Positions 17,901 through 44,012 of a DNA stretch of 64,000 nt are shown here, piece after piece. The translations under genes were made by a program, and so were the position numbers. Position 1 is the first letter of the stretch, and the number at the start of each line of letters is the position of its first letter. The DNA is from Bolinopsis microptera (lineage: Eukaryota; Ctenophora; Tentaculata; Lobata; Bolinopsidae), in NCBI RefSeq assembly GCF_026151205.1, contig NC_087084.1, positions 9,420,894-9,484,893 of the forward strand. Reading direction: 5' to 3'. A model generated the notes under the pieces. It was not told the DNA's origin, made no database searches, and saw only the letters and a list, made by a program, of their open reading frames with translations.

Positions 17901-20725
17901 TTTAACTGCACAGTGACTAAAAGCTTTCTCTGTGTTTACATAGTTAGGAGAGGGCGGAAAACTAAGGTAAAAATAATCATTATCAAGACGTACATTTTTA
18001 AAACTTTGCTGCCTAGGAGATATCAACTCTTTTAAGTAAGGAGGAGCTATATTATTTAAACACTTGTAGGCAAGTAGGGCAATCTTAAAATCTATTCTAA
18101 ATCTAACTGGTAGAAAATGAACTTTCTTAAGTAGTGGAGTAGTGTGTGCCTTTCTTCCTCTCCCGAAAATAAATCTTACAGCAGAATTTTGCACCTTCTG
18201 TAAACGACTTAAATCATAAGAGCTCAGTCCAAAATATACGCTATTGCAATAATCAATTCTAGAGAGTACTAGAGCATGAACAAGCTGAATCTTAAGGTTA
18301 AAAGACAGTTTTGATGCAATAAACCACAAATTTCTGATCTGAATATTACATGCTTGAACCACTGACGTAATCTGATCACTCATTGAAAGATAACTGTCCA
18401 AATACAGCCCAAGACTCTTCACAGTTCCACTAACAACATGTGGCTCTTGATCCTTAACAATCTGTAGAGAGGCTGGAATATTTGTTGAGTCAAATTTAGA
18501 GGATATAACGATGACTTCAGTCTTAGAAGAATTCAGTTGAAGGAAATTGTTTGTCATCCATTTCTTGATATCAGACAAACAGTGTTCCATATTGTGCTCT
18601 AGCTGTGATGGGTCATCAGAATCAAGAGTGAAATACAGCTGGGTGTCATCAGCATACAAATGAATACAGCACCCATGCATACTTGCAATGTTCTCAAGAT
18701 CTTTGGTGTACAATATGAATAGCAGGGGGCCAAGGATTGAACCTTGTGGCACACCTATCTCAAGAACAGTTGCTGAGGAAGACGAATCCTTGACTTTGAC
18801 ACAAAATGAACGGTTAGCCAAGTAGGACCTGATCCATGTAAGAGCAATGCCTGTAATGCCATAAGCAGATCTTAGCTTCTTGATTAATCTTGGGTGATTG
18901 ACAGTATCAAAGGCAGCACTCAAATCTAGAAGTAAAAGAACAACTTTAGTTTTCTTGTCAATAGTTATCAAGATGTCGTTATGGATTCTGGTTGTTGCAG
19001 TTTCACAGCTATGAAACTTCCTATAGCCGGACTGAACTTTAGAAAGCAAGTTGTTATCCTCAAGATAACTGGTGAGCTGTATAGATACACACTTCTCAAT
19101 GATTTTTGACAAGAATGAGAGATTGCTAATAGGCCTGTAGTTAGATAGAGATTCACCGTCAAGGCCACGTATCTTCAAACTTGGACGAATGAGAGCCTCC
19201 TTAAGTTTTATAGGAAACTCACCTTTAACTAATGATTCATTGACTATAAATGAGATCAGAGGAAGGAGTTCTGGGAGACACTTGATGAGAATCTTTGTAG
19301 GTATGGGGTCAAGATCACAGAATTTGTTAGACATATTCTTTATGATGCTTACTAGTTCTTCATCAGACACATGACGGAATTGTACTATCTTTGGGCTATT
19401 AGAAAGAGGAACAAATTCATCTGAGTTAGGAGAATCTTGGGATTGTTGTTCTAAATAAATGTTGTTGTATATGTTGTCGACCTTTGATTTAAAGAACTGT
19501 GCAAAGTTGTTAGCACTCTCAAGATTTGAAGAGCAAGAAGGTGTAGTAGTACTAACTTTTTCTTTATTGAGCAACTTATTAACGATGGAATAAGTCTTTT
19601 TAGCATCACCTGCACTATCTTGTAACCTTGTTTTGTAGAAGTGATCTCTTGTGGATACAATGACTGAGGATGCTCTCTCTGATGCTTTCCTGTACAGTCG
19701 TTTATAATCTGGGCAATCATGATTCTTTTGATACAGTCTCTCAATCTTTCTTCTCATTGCTTTTGCTTGTTGACAGTGTGTAGACCACCATTCAGCGTTA
19801 TGATCTTTTCTTGGGATGAAAGTTTTTTCTTTAGCATGCTTGTCCAAAATACTGCTCAACTCAGACTCATAGATATCAACTGCACTATCGAGGTCATTGA
19901 AGCAATCAGTGTCACATAGTTTTGACTTAAGAATATCCTCAACAAAAGCATCTAGGTCTATGCAAGCAATGTTTCTGTAAGTAATTGGTTCTAGAGTGCC
20001 TATGGGTGCTGGAGATACATTGCAATTGAAAGCAACAAAGTAGTGGTCAGACGATGTACCAGAATCAGTAATGACAGGATCTAGAACTTCAATGCAATCG
20101 TGAGTAAAAGAACCATCCCTGGTAATTACAAGATCTAATATGCCCCCATCTCTGTGTGTTGCAGCTGAAATTTGTTGCACCCACCCACAAGACTTAAGTA
20201 GTGAATTAAACCTTTGTGCAACTGAATCATTTTCGTCTTCAATGTGGATATTAAAGTCACCCATGATCAAGGGCTTTCCAGGTTTGTCTACTAAATCAAC
20301 CAAGAGTTGCTCAAAGTCAGTTAGAAATTGGGGGATGTTAGCACTCTGAGATGTGGAGGTGCCAGAACGGTAAATTGAAACAATTCGTAGTATATATCCA
20401 GAAGATGATTTGAAGGTACATTCACAAGACTCAAACGTTTTGAATCGCTTGCACTTCTGAGGAGTCACTTTAAGACTTTTCTTATATAGAACAGCAACAC
20501 CTCCTCCCCGCCCAGCTCTTGGCTGGCTATGAATGGAATATCCAAGTTCTTTCATCTCAGAAAACTTAGCATTGTCATCTTTTCTCAGCCAAGTTTCTGT
20601 AGCACAGCAAATATCAGTATCAAAGTCTTCAAGCAATTGCATAACTCCAGCAGTTTTATTGCAGATGGATCTGCAATTGAACAGGGCAAAGTTCATACTC
20701 TGACATTCTGACTTAGAGTTTGTAG

Positions 20726-22195
20726 CTAGTTTTTTGAAGTAAGGATGTTTTGTTTATACCGATTCAATGCCTGTTGCATGATGGGGCACTGCTCTGAGCT
20801 GGAATGGTGAGTGTTACAGTGAGATGAGATTCTTGGATCTTTTGACAGACTGCAATTGCGACATCTATGTCTGCTAGGGTCTTCCTTGTAATGACATTCT
20901 GATGTTCTATGCCTACCGCTGCAATACATACAAACCAGAGTTTCTTTCTCAGGACAATTTTGGGAAATATGGTGGAGCTTCTGACAATTATAGCACTGCT
21001 TGATGATGAATCTATCCTTTACAGGACAAGCACTATTCAGAATGAAGATTTTGCCGTCTCCTGTCAATAGGTTCCTAATCTGAGGAGAGACCTTGATCCC
21101 AGCAGTAGTGTACCTTAGTCCAACATTTATGTACACAATTTCAAAGAAATGCTCATTATCTAGCAAGTGTTTAAGTCCAGGATTTTTCAAGGGAATAATA
21201 TCTAGAAGAGCTTTTTTAGTCTGTAACCGGAAATCTTCAGCGGGCAAACCAGAGCGATCAATGGTTTCGAATATCTGACTGGGAATATTAGACACAGTGA
21301 CCTTAGGGAGAGCTTTCTGTGAGAGAGTGATGTGAAAACCAAGTAATTTAATGACATCAGAGTTTTCAATAAGACTTTTAGCCTTCAGCCTATCAGATGA
21401 AGATGGAAAAACTAGCGTTATCTTCTTATGTGAATCTAGTAGGCTAGTTTTCATAGCAATCAATCGTGTGTCATAGAGCAACTCAGATAGAACATCTGGA
21501 GCAGATGAAATATCAGCAGAAGGTAAGGGACTATCTAGCACCAATATCTCTTTACTTTCCTTGCTAATTTGATTTATGTTAGCGGACACTTTACTTGGCT
21601 GAGGAGAACTAGCACCACCTACAAGAGCTTCAGCAAAATTGCTGTAAGAGGACAGTGCACTTGGAGACCGGGATTGCAAGTTTTCTTTGTTAACATTAGA
21701 AACTCGCTCTTCCAGCGAATGTTCAGAGGCTGGAGCACATAGAGCAAGCTTGTCGACAATAATGCTATGCATTTCCTCACGAAATGATTCCAGAAGGGCA
21801 GAGTTGTTTGCCCTCATCAGATGCTCAACTTTGGAGAGAATATCAGGAGCTTCATCATGACCATTATCATGACTCATCACAGGGTTGGACTTAGGAGCAT
21901 CTACCACAGATGGTACAGGTGGACCAGGTGGAGAAAAGTTTTTGGAAGAACGGGTGTCATCTACCAGTGAAATGCAATCTTCACATACGAATAGAAAATA
22001 ACCCCAACGAGCTTGATCTGCAATCATAGGTCTCACCTTAGCACGGAAGGTATTTGTACAAATGGACTCAGAAAATTGAACACCGGTTTTTTTGCGACAA
22101 GCGGAGTGAAACATCCCATCACAGACATTACAGATAATCGATTCATTCACAGTGTCATTACTCCCACACTGTTTACACGAGCCGTCTTCAAACAC
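20726..22195 (-). CDS. LINE ORF1 protein: PHD-like finger plus zinc knuckles
   Basis: 489 residues, uninterrupted. The N-terminus has CKQCGSND, CNVCDGMFHSAC and CEDC, a PHD/RING-like Cys/His arrangement in the first 80 residues. The middle is Ser-rich and low in complexity. The C-terminus has CYNCQKLHHISQNC (a CCHC knuckle), then CMYCSGRHRTSEC and CRNCS with further Cys/His pairs, as in nucleic-acid-binding ORF1 proteins of CR1/Jockey-type LINEs. The probable role is RNA chaperone and RNP formation. The C-terminal codons run to 29 bp before the ORF2 start, consistent with reinitiation or a shared bicistronic RNA. Confidence 0.85.
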   Translation of the reverse strand: MFEDGSCKQCGSNDTVNESIICNVCDGMFHSACRKKTGVQFSESICTNTFRAKVRPMIADQARWGYFLFVCEDCISLVDDTRSSKNFSPPGPPVPSVVDAPKSNPVMSHDNGHDEAPDILSKVEHLMRANNSALLESFREEMHSIIVDKLALCAPASEHSLEERVSNVNKENLQSRSPSALSSYSNFAEALVGGASSPQPSKVSANINQISKESKEILVLDSPLPSADISSAPDVLSELLYDTRLIAMKTSLLDSHKKITLVFPSSSDRLKAKSLIENSDVIKLLGFHITLSQKALPKVTVSNIPSQIFETIDRSGLPAEDFRLQTKKALLDIIPLKNPGLKHLLDNEHFFEIVYINVGLRYTTAGIKVSPQIRNLLTGDGKIFILNSACPVKDRFIIKQCYNCQKLHHISQNCPEKETLVCMYCSGRHRTSECHYKEDPSRHRCRNCSLSKDPRISSHCNTHHSSSEQCPIMQQALNRYKQNILTSKN

Positions 22196-22239
22196 AGGAA
22201 GTATAACAGATAAACTGATACCTCTACCATAATTTTTTT

Positions 22240-23200
22240 TTCTTAAAACTATTCAAACAATATACACATAATATAGCAATGACCCTATATACAAATTCTG
22301 TAAAAATGGTACAAATTTAAAAACTGAGGTAAAAATAAAACCCTTTGTAATAATATATATCCACTAAATCACATCACAACAAAAAGCAGTTTAGACCCCC
22401 ATCCAACAAGCACTCCATGACCTTTTAGGGTTTAAGAGTGTTGATCAGGTTAAGGTCCAAATCACTTATTGCCGTGGGTGGAAGGGTTCTGGTACCTCTG
22501 TACCCCCTGATAGAGATTATACAGGTTCTGAGTAGATCAAAACGCAGTCTGCGTCTGACAAATGACATCACATCACAATATCGTTGGCCTTTCTTTAGGC
22601 TGATCTTTTCAGCAAGATGTCTACCATAATTGCTATACTGGTTTATCAACAAATTTAATTCATGCTGCATTCAATAAAAAATCCAGTACTCAGTATTGAG
22701 TGAATAATCATCGAACAATATTTAAATTTTGCGGGACCACTTATATAACTATATGGCGCAGCTTAAAACTAAACTGTGGGGTAGATAATTTTCAAAGCAT
22801 AATACAGCTTTGTACTTATGTTTACTGAAGTTATTGAAAATTGAAACTAAAGTTTGTTATTTTACTTATTTTGCGCTGTGTTATGTGCCTTTTAAAAATT
22901 GCTCAACATATATCCGTGCGTTTTTTCCATTTCCTTTTCGATTAACGGGTGATACTTGTAAAATATTACAAAAGAAAAAAAAAAGAAATTATTCAAACAA
23001 TATATTACCTGGGGACCCCAGGCTATTATGTTCATTAACATAGAGATTAGGCGGAATGACATAGAGATTAGGCGGAATGACAGGCTGAGCGCGGCCCAGT
23101 AAACAATATACACATAATATAACAATAACCCTATAAAAAATTTCTATACAGAAATTCAATAAAAAATCTTAGAAAATTTCATAAAAACCCTTTGTTGTAG
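22240..23200. repeat. Diverged duplicated block beside the LINE, with insert
   Basis: A phrase starting attcaaacaatatacacataat at about 22248 reappears at 22988 and 23102 with the same downstream order (aatgaccctata, aaaccctttgt). The second copy is split by a segment containing a 20-bp direct repeat (acatagagattaggcggaat, at 23039 and 23059). A related ttacctgggga...aagcggaatgacaggc segment is found again at 23549-23606. Non-coding repeat debris; 23610-24120 shows nothing further. Confidence 0.6.
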
Positions 23201-24123
23201 TAGTAAAAGTAGCCAATTCAATTTGTTGGCTCTAAATTAATATCTAAATCTGATATCTTAACTATACTACCACTTTTTATCCCTTGTAAAATATTTGTTT
23301 CAAATATTATCAGGACCGTCAACGAGTCCTTAACCTGGCGCGCATCCTGGTAAGTTATAAAAAGAAAAGGGTAAAATTATAAAGTAAAATGACACGTCAA
23401 ATAATTGTATAATTGCATTGTTGTTGTTTTAATTTTCATATCACATTTGCATTATTTTTATAAATAAATTCAAAAGTTCAACCATCGACTCAGCCCGCCG
23501 CGCACACACCCATACCTCGTATTGGGGGTATTTTTGACATACGTTGTTTACCTGGGGACATCATGCTATCATGTTCATAAAAATTAAGCGGAATGACAGG
23601 CAGGGTAAATACGTTGTATGACCCGCCGCGCACGAGTGCGCGGCTCCCCCTGTATCGCTGAAACTCTACAGTATAGTGAAGCGACAGTGGGGGTCAACAC
23701 GTAATTTTTAAAAAAGGATATTTTAAATGTACTAGATTGTAGATATCTGATATGAGCGCCGCGCAGAGCTCGCATATTGATCACCTTACAACTTCATGTT
23801 ACTTTTATTTATTCATGATTAATTACAGAATTGATCATTTGTTATTATTTTTGATATTAAGGCCAAAGGATTGTTTTTAAAATAGCCATAGTAATTAATT
23901 TTTTATTTGAAGTTATATCTCATAGTTAATTGACATTATGGTTATTACACATTTATTTTGCCAAAGATGATCACAATAATAATATCAAGACTCAATGAAA
24001 CTGTCGGACCACGATGCATGGGGACTTGCCACCCCATGGCAACATTATATATATCGTTTTGTTGTCTCAAGGAATTTGAACTCTTAATTTTGTTTGGTTG
24101 CAGATTGAGTTTCAATTCATATA

Positions 24124-25353
24124 CCTTACTCGGGATTATTATGACCGGGATAAAGTGACGGGTTTAGGGTAATTTCGCCATATTTTTCCCGAACCACATT
24201 TTCACCGGTCGTTAATAAACCCGCTGTCTCAGCTTTTAGGGTTCCCAAGGGGTATGGGTGCTCATATTTTAATCGTTGTCTAACATTCACTAAAGAAGAC
24301 TATTGGGACACTTGTTGTAGGTTTTTCGACTTCATTTGGCTAAAATTGCAAAAAATTCACCTTTTTGCCCAATTCTTGGCAAAGAACAAAGAGGGAGTAT
24401 CCTGGACCCCGAAATCCACCACTTTTCTGTACTTTCAGAGGTACCAATGTGGCAGGAAACCAGGGCTCATGCTGCCGCTGAGCTAAAGCAGTAGAGGGGA
24501 TGGCGGCTTCTCTAGGATCTAACACGTCCTGAAGCAGACCAACACTATGTCCCAACGCACTGGTGTTGGGATGTCTGCCCCCGGTGCCTGTCCGGGTCAA
24601 TAAAGCAGTCAAGCATCATGTATGTTATGTTGAGCATTCTCAACCAACAAATGTGGGAACTCCCACGAAAAGACCAAAACAGATCTAAAGAGACACTTAA
24701 CAACATTGGAAAAATAGACTTCAATTTGTTTATATAATTTAAAAAGCGTATATTATTGCCCACGTTAAGGGGCCTGTTAATAATTTAATAAATTATTAGC
24801 TATTTTAGATTTAATAATAATAATAATGCCCAATTCTTGTCATATATCCTTATTGTCAAAGTTGATTTAAATAGGCCAATTTTTAATTTCTTAGGTATTG
24901 ACTATTTCTACATAATGAAATAGGATTCAAAGTAAAAGTAACAGTTAAATCAAAACTTGAATTAATTAAAACTGTCAATAACATGAATCAGTTTCATCAG
25001 TAATTTATTCATAATTCTAAACAATGTGAACGATGCATTCTTTCGAAGATTTTCTACATTTTTTCCATCTAGTTCGATTAACCACGAGTCATTATTTCTG
25101 TCTACTTTCAACAATTATTGATAATTCGACTTGTTTCACAAGTTTTAGCAATGCGAAAATTTCTAAACTTGCTTATCTCTAATAAGGAAATTTACATCTG
25201 AGACAAAATTTTTGAATCTAAAATTGAAAGGTTGGACACCGGTAAAATGGCGACCGGGAAAATGTGGTGGGTTTTGAGCAATTTCGCCATATTTTTCCCG
25301 AACCATATTTTAACCGGTCGTTAATAAACCCGTCGTAATAATCCCGAGTAAGG
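24124..25353. mobile_element. 1.2-kb TIR element with TA target duplication
   Basis: Ends are CCTTACTCGGGATTATTA and its inverse, each flanked by TA (24122-24123, 25354-25355). Just inside both ends, in the same orientation, is a block containing atttcgccatatttttcccg and ggtcgttaataaaccc. Read on the minus strand, the right end has a tandem 15-bp motif of the form ACCGGTAAAATGGCG. Minus-strand open stretches (24340..24763) resemble no family known to me. Confidence 0.85.
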
Positions 25354-25414
25354 TATTTTATTTTTACATTTATAGATTAAAACTTGTGTCACTTGATACA
25401 AACTTAATAGTTCT

Positions 25415-25515
25415 ATAGACCACTGAGCTGCATGTTGCATGGTTTTGGGTACAAAGTTTGGCAATATGGCCGAACTTGTACCAATTGTAGCATTGTCAAT
25501 GCTTGAAACCATTTG
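25415..25515 (-). pseudogene. Zinc-knuckle relic of a retroelement
   Basis: A minus-strand frame reads CYNWYKFGHIAKLCTQNHAT, a CCHC knuckle (CxxCx4Hx4C) with the second Cys replaced by Trp. This is the pattern of LINE ORF1 or gag proteins. Only about 30 codons are legible. The rest of 25360-26476 is AT-rich with no other gene seen. Confidence 0.5.
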
Positions 25516-26476
25516 CTAGGCATCGTGAATTCAAATTTATTTGAACCATTGTTGTGAAAATATAAAATAAAACATACAATTGATTAAATCAAGTGATGCA
25601 ATTGGCTGAGCACAATCATAAATCATCCTTTATAACTCTTCTCCTCGGGGATCAAGTTGAAGGAGACTCTTGATTTAGGGGCGGTCCATGCCTTCTTTGC
25701 CTTCCCACGTACACCTCTTACTGCTACTATCACACTTCCCATAGTCTGGAAATTAATCTTAAGAGTTTCCAGACGAATACTGCAACTGTCCAGTTATATT
25801 TGTCGCCCTGCCTAAGCTCCTGAGTCCTAGATAACACTTTTCCACAGAAATTGTTTGATCATTATCTAAAATATTAGTGTGTACCTCTTTAAGTAAGACT
25901 GCCCAACTAAGTTCTAAGATCCTGCCTTAAATGTAGACATGTTTCTAATTGCAATGAAATCACCTCTCTATGATGTATAATGTTGCATGTTGGCGCCCGT
26001 GACATTAATTGCAGCACTTCTGAGTCCTGATAAGAACTTTGCCGAATTCTCTGATTTTTTCATTAATCTGGTTGATGGTTGCAGTAGTTTGATAAAAGTA
26101 CTGAAGCCTTTCCATTCACTAAACGCTTTCCAATCACTGAAAATTTAACAAATTACTTAAAGTTACTGGGCAATCTAATCGATCAATTGACTTTTGAAAA
26201 ATTGTCCAGTCATCTAATAATTGTTGTATCACTCGGAAAACCTTCGCTGAATCAAATAATCTGCTTGATTATAAGTTGAAGTTATCTAAAATATATTGAA
26301 TTATGAATTAATTATTGTCAAACGAAGCCAAATAAGGTGACATTTAAAAAATGTCAGGTACACAAGTATTCTCTTCATTGTCTAATTTAGTACACCCTTA
26401 GATTTTATGACCTAGTATGCCAAAGGAAAACGTTAACAACGGAATCAATCATCAGAGCCTTTGACTTATCACTCCA

Positions 26477-42468
<15,992 letters not shown>

Positions 42469-43942
42469 TTCCACATCCCTGCTCACATTCCACCCCCACA
42501 TTCCACAACCCACATGGCACATTCCCATCCCTCGTCATATTCCTTAACTGTTGTAGTGTTGTTGAGCTACATACTCATGCAGAGTACTGATATTTTAGTT
42601 TCCTTCAGAGATTTTACTAAGAAAAAGCTTCACCAGTGACCAGTATTACCTGTAACCATGTTTATAAATAGACTTTGTCAGATATTTGTGATTCTTTCAG
42701 TAGATCTTGTTTACATTAGATGTTTTATGTTGCTACAAACTTTTAGTTTTAAAGATAATTATCAGCTATTTAAATTAAATATCAGTTATTGTTTCAGAGT
42801 TGCCAAATTGAGATCAGATTATGAGAATTGAGAAAGTTGTTAGGAAAATTATTGGAAATGTCAGGTCTGTCCTAGTTTGTAGCTCAGATAATATTATTTG
42901 TGATTGTATATAGAATGACTTGTACAGTAAATTTTAGCGTAAAGATATAAAGGGACGTGTTTTATCTTGCTTCCCTTCATTGTTCATCCAAAGCACTTAG
43001 CGAATTTTCGAAACCTACAACCTCTCTGTAAATCTGGCGACCTACATTTTTAAAGCCATCTATAAAACATATTGTGTTATAAGACATAAAAATGAAAAAA
43101 ACAACTTTTAACGAATGAAATATCCAAAATCAAAACATAACAAAATCTGAGCCGACAGATACACATAATTTTAAATGACGCATCATAAGTTACGATCATT
43201 GCATGATACGTATCATAAGTTATGACCGTATCAAGATATTGATCAAAATCAAGTAAATGCTTTACAGTTGCACGAAATGGAATCAACAGCACTTCAACAA
43301 CAACAAAAAAGCCAACCTATGTTTTGTAAAAAACTTTTTATCAATCACAAGAATCATTTCGTCTTATCATTATTATCGGAACTTCATCACAAACGATTTT
43401 TAATATAAAAGTTCAAAAAAGCGTAGGAAAGACGGACGTGTATAGTATTCTCTTACTGCTCAGATAGCGTGCAAATATATTGTATACTGGTGATAACAGC
43501 TAAACCCTAATTTCAGGAAAAACTGCCGGGCTGTTTGGAAAACGTTGGAAACTGTATGTCGTTGCATAATTATTGATACAGGCTAGAATCCGAAACAATG
43601 TGCCAGTTCAGCATGGTTTTTTTAGTTTTTCTAAAGCAATAAACATTTTTCAGTGAAATTAATGTACAGTACAAATAGGCCAAAATCCATATCTGCTATA
43701 ATCAGAACAGGAAAGTTTTCCAAACAACCACCTATGAACCCTGACCCAAAAATATGAGCGACAACTTAAAACACAAACCTAAAAATGCAACCGCACTTAG
43801 AAACCAACATCATTAATCCATGCAAAAAGTCGCCTTTAAAACACCTAAATTATCAAGAAAGAAAAAAACATTTTTCCTAAACGTTCAACATCGTGAAATT
43901 GGTGGGATGATAAGAAGTTGTGCGCGGAACAGACGAGTAGCA

Positions 43943-43992
43943 TGACGTCATTAGGAGAAGATGTGACGTCATTAGGAGAAGATGTGACGTCA
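43943..43992. promoter_or_regulatory. Three TGACGTCA palindromes in a 21-bp tandem repeat
   Basis: Perfect cAMP-response-element cores at 43943-43950, 43964-43971 and 43985-43992, spaced exactly 21 bp (two helical turns), plus a degenerate fourth (tgatgtcatt) near 44005. They lie 21-70 bp past the ATG3 stop codon, in its 3' UTR. CREB/ATF-type bZIP proteins bind this core. Regulatory use is inferred. The convergent intergenic span 42469-43940 holds no other gene that I can see. Confidence 0.55.
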
Positions 43993-44012
43993 TTGACCGT
44001 GATGTGATGTCA

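Larger units (their letters stand above)
15882..20696 (-). pseudogene. LINE ORF2 (APE endonuclease-reverse transcriptase), split by a transposon
   Basis: The long open segment (17784..20696) starts with an APE-type endonuclease: TETWL at residues 33-37, GGGVAVL, GDFNIH at 146-151 and SDH at 216-218. The reverse transcriptase follows with RPISNLSF near 521, FDTVNH at 596-601, PQGSILGP at 650-657 and the catalytic YADD at 681-684. The frame then runs through AFSHCAVK into an inserted TIR element (15985-17900), which adds about 36 foreign residues. Removing the insertion and one TTTA copy restores the frame into 15882..15983, which encodes the family-typical ending with FNSLPYDIRSAESVTSFKTK and a TGA stop. 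All catalytic motifs are intact, so this copy was probably active until the insertion. Confidence 0.9.
15700..22225 (-). mobile_element. CR1-like non-LTR retrotransposon (LINE), near full length, interrupted
   Basis: Minus-strand element with ORF1 (20726..22195), a 29-bp gap, ORF2 (to 15882) and a 3' end at about 15700 that closes with a ggcggtttataaatg phrase and (att)4, the short tandem tail expected of CR1/L2-type elements. The ORFs are open except for a clean insertion of a TIR element at 15985-17900. The 5' edge is uncertain because upstream sequence to 22680 may be 5' UTR. A second, truncated copy is at about 58840-59518. Confidence 0.88.

Noticed and set aside
22425-22670. Minus-strand 81-codon frame upstream of LINE ORF1 as a gene
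   Set aside because: No motif and no splice signals; may be LINE 5' UTR or older repeat sequence.
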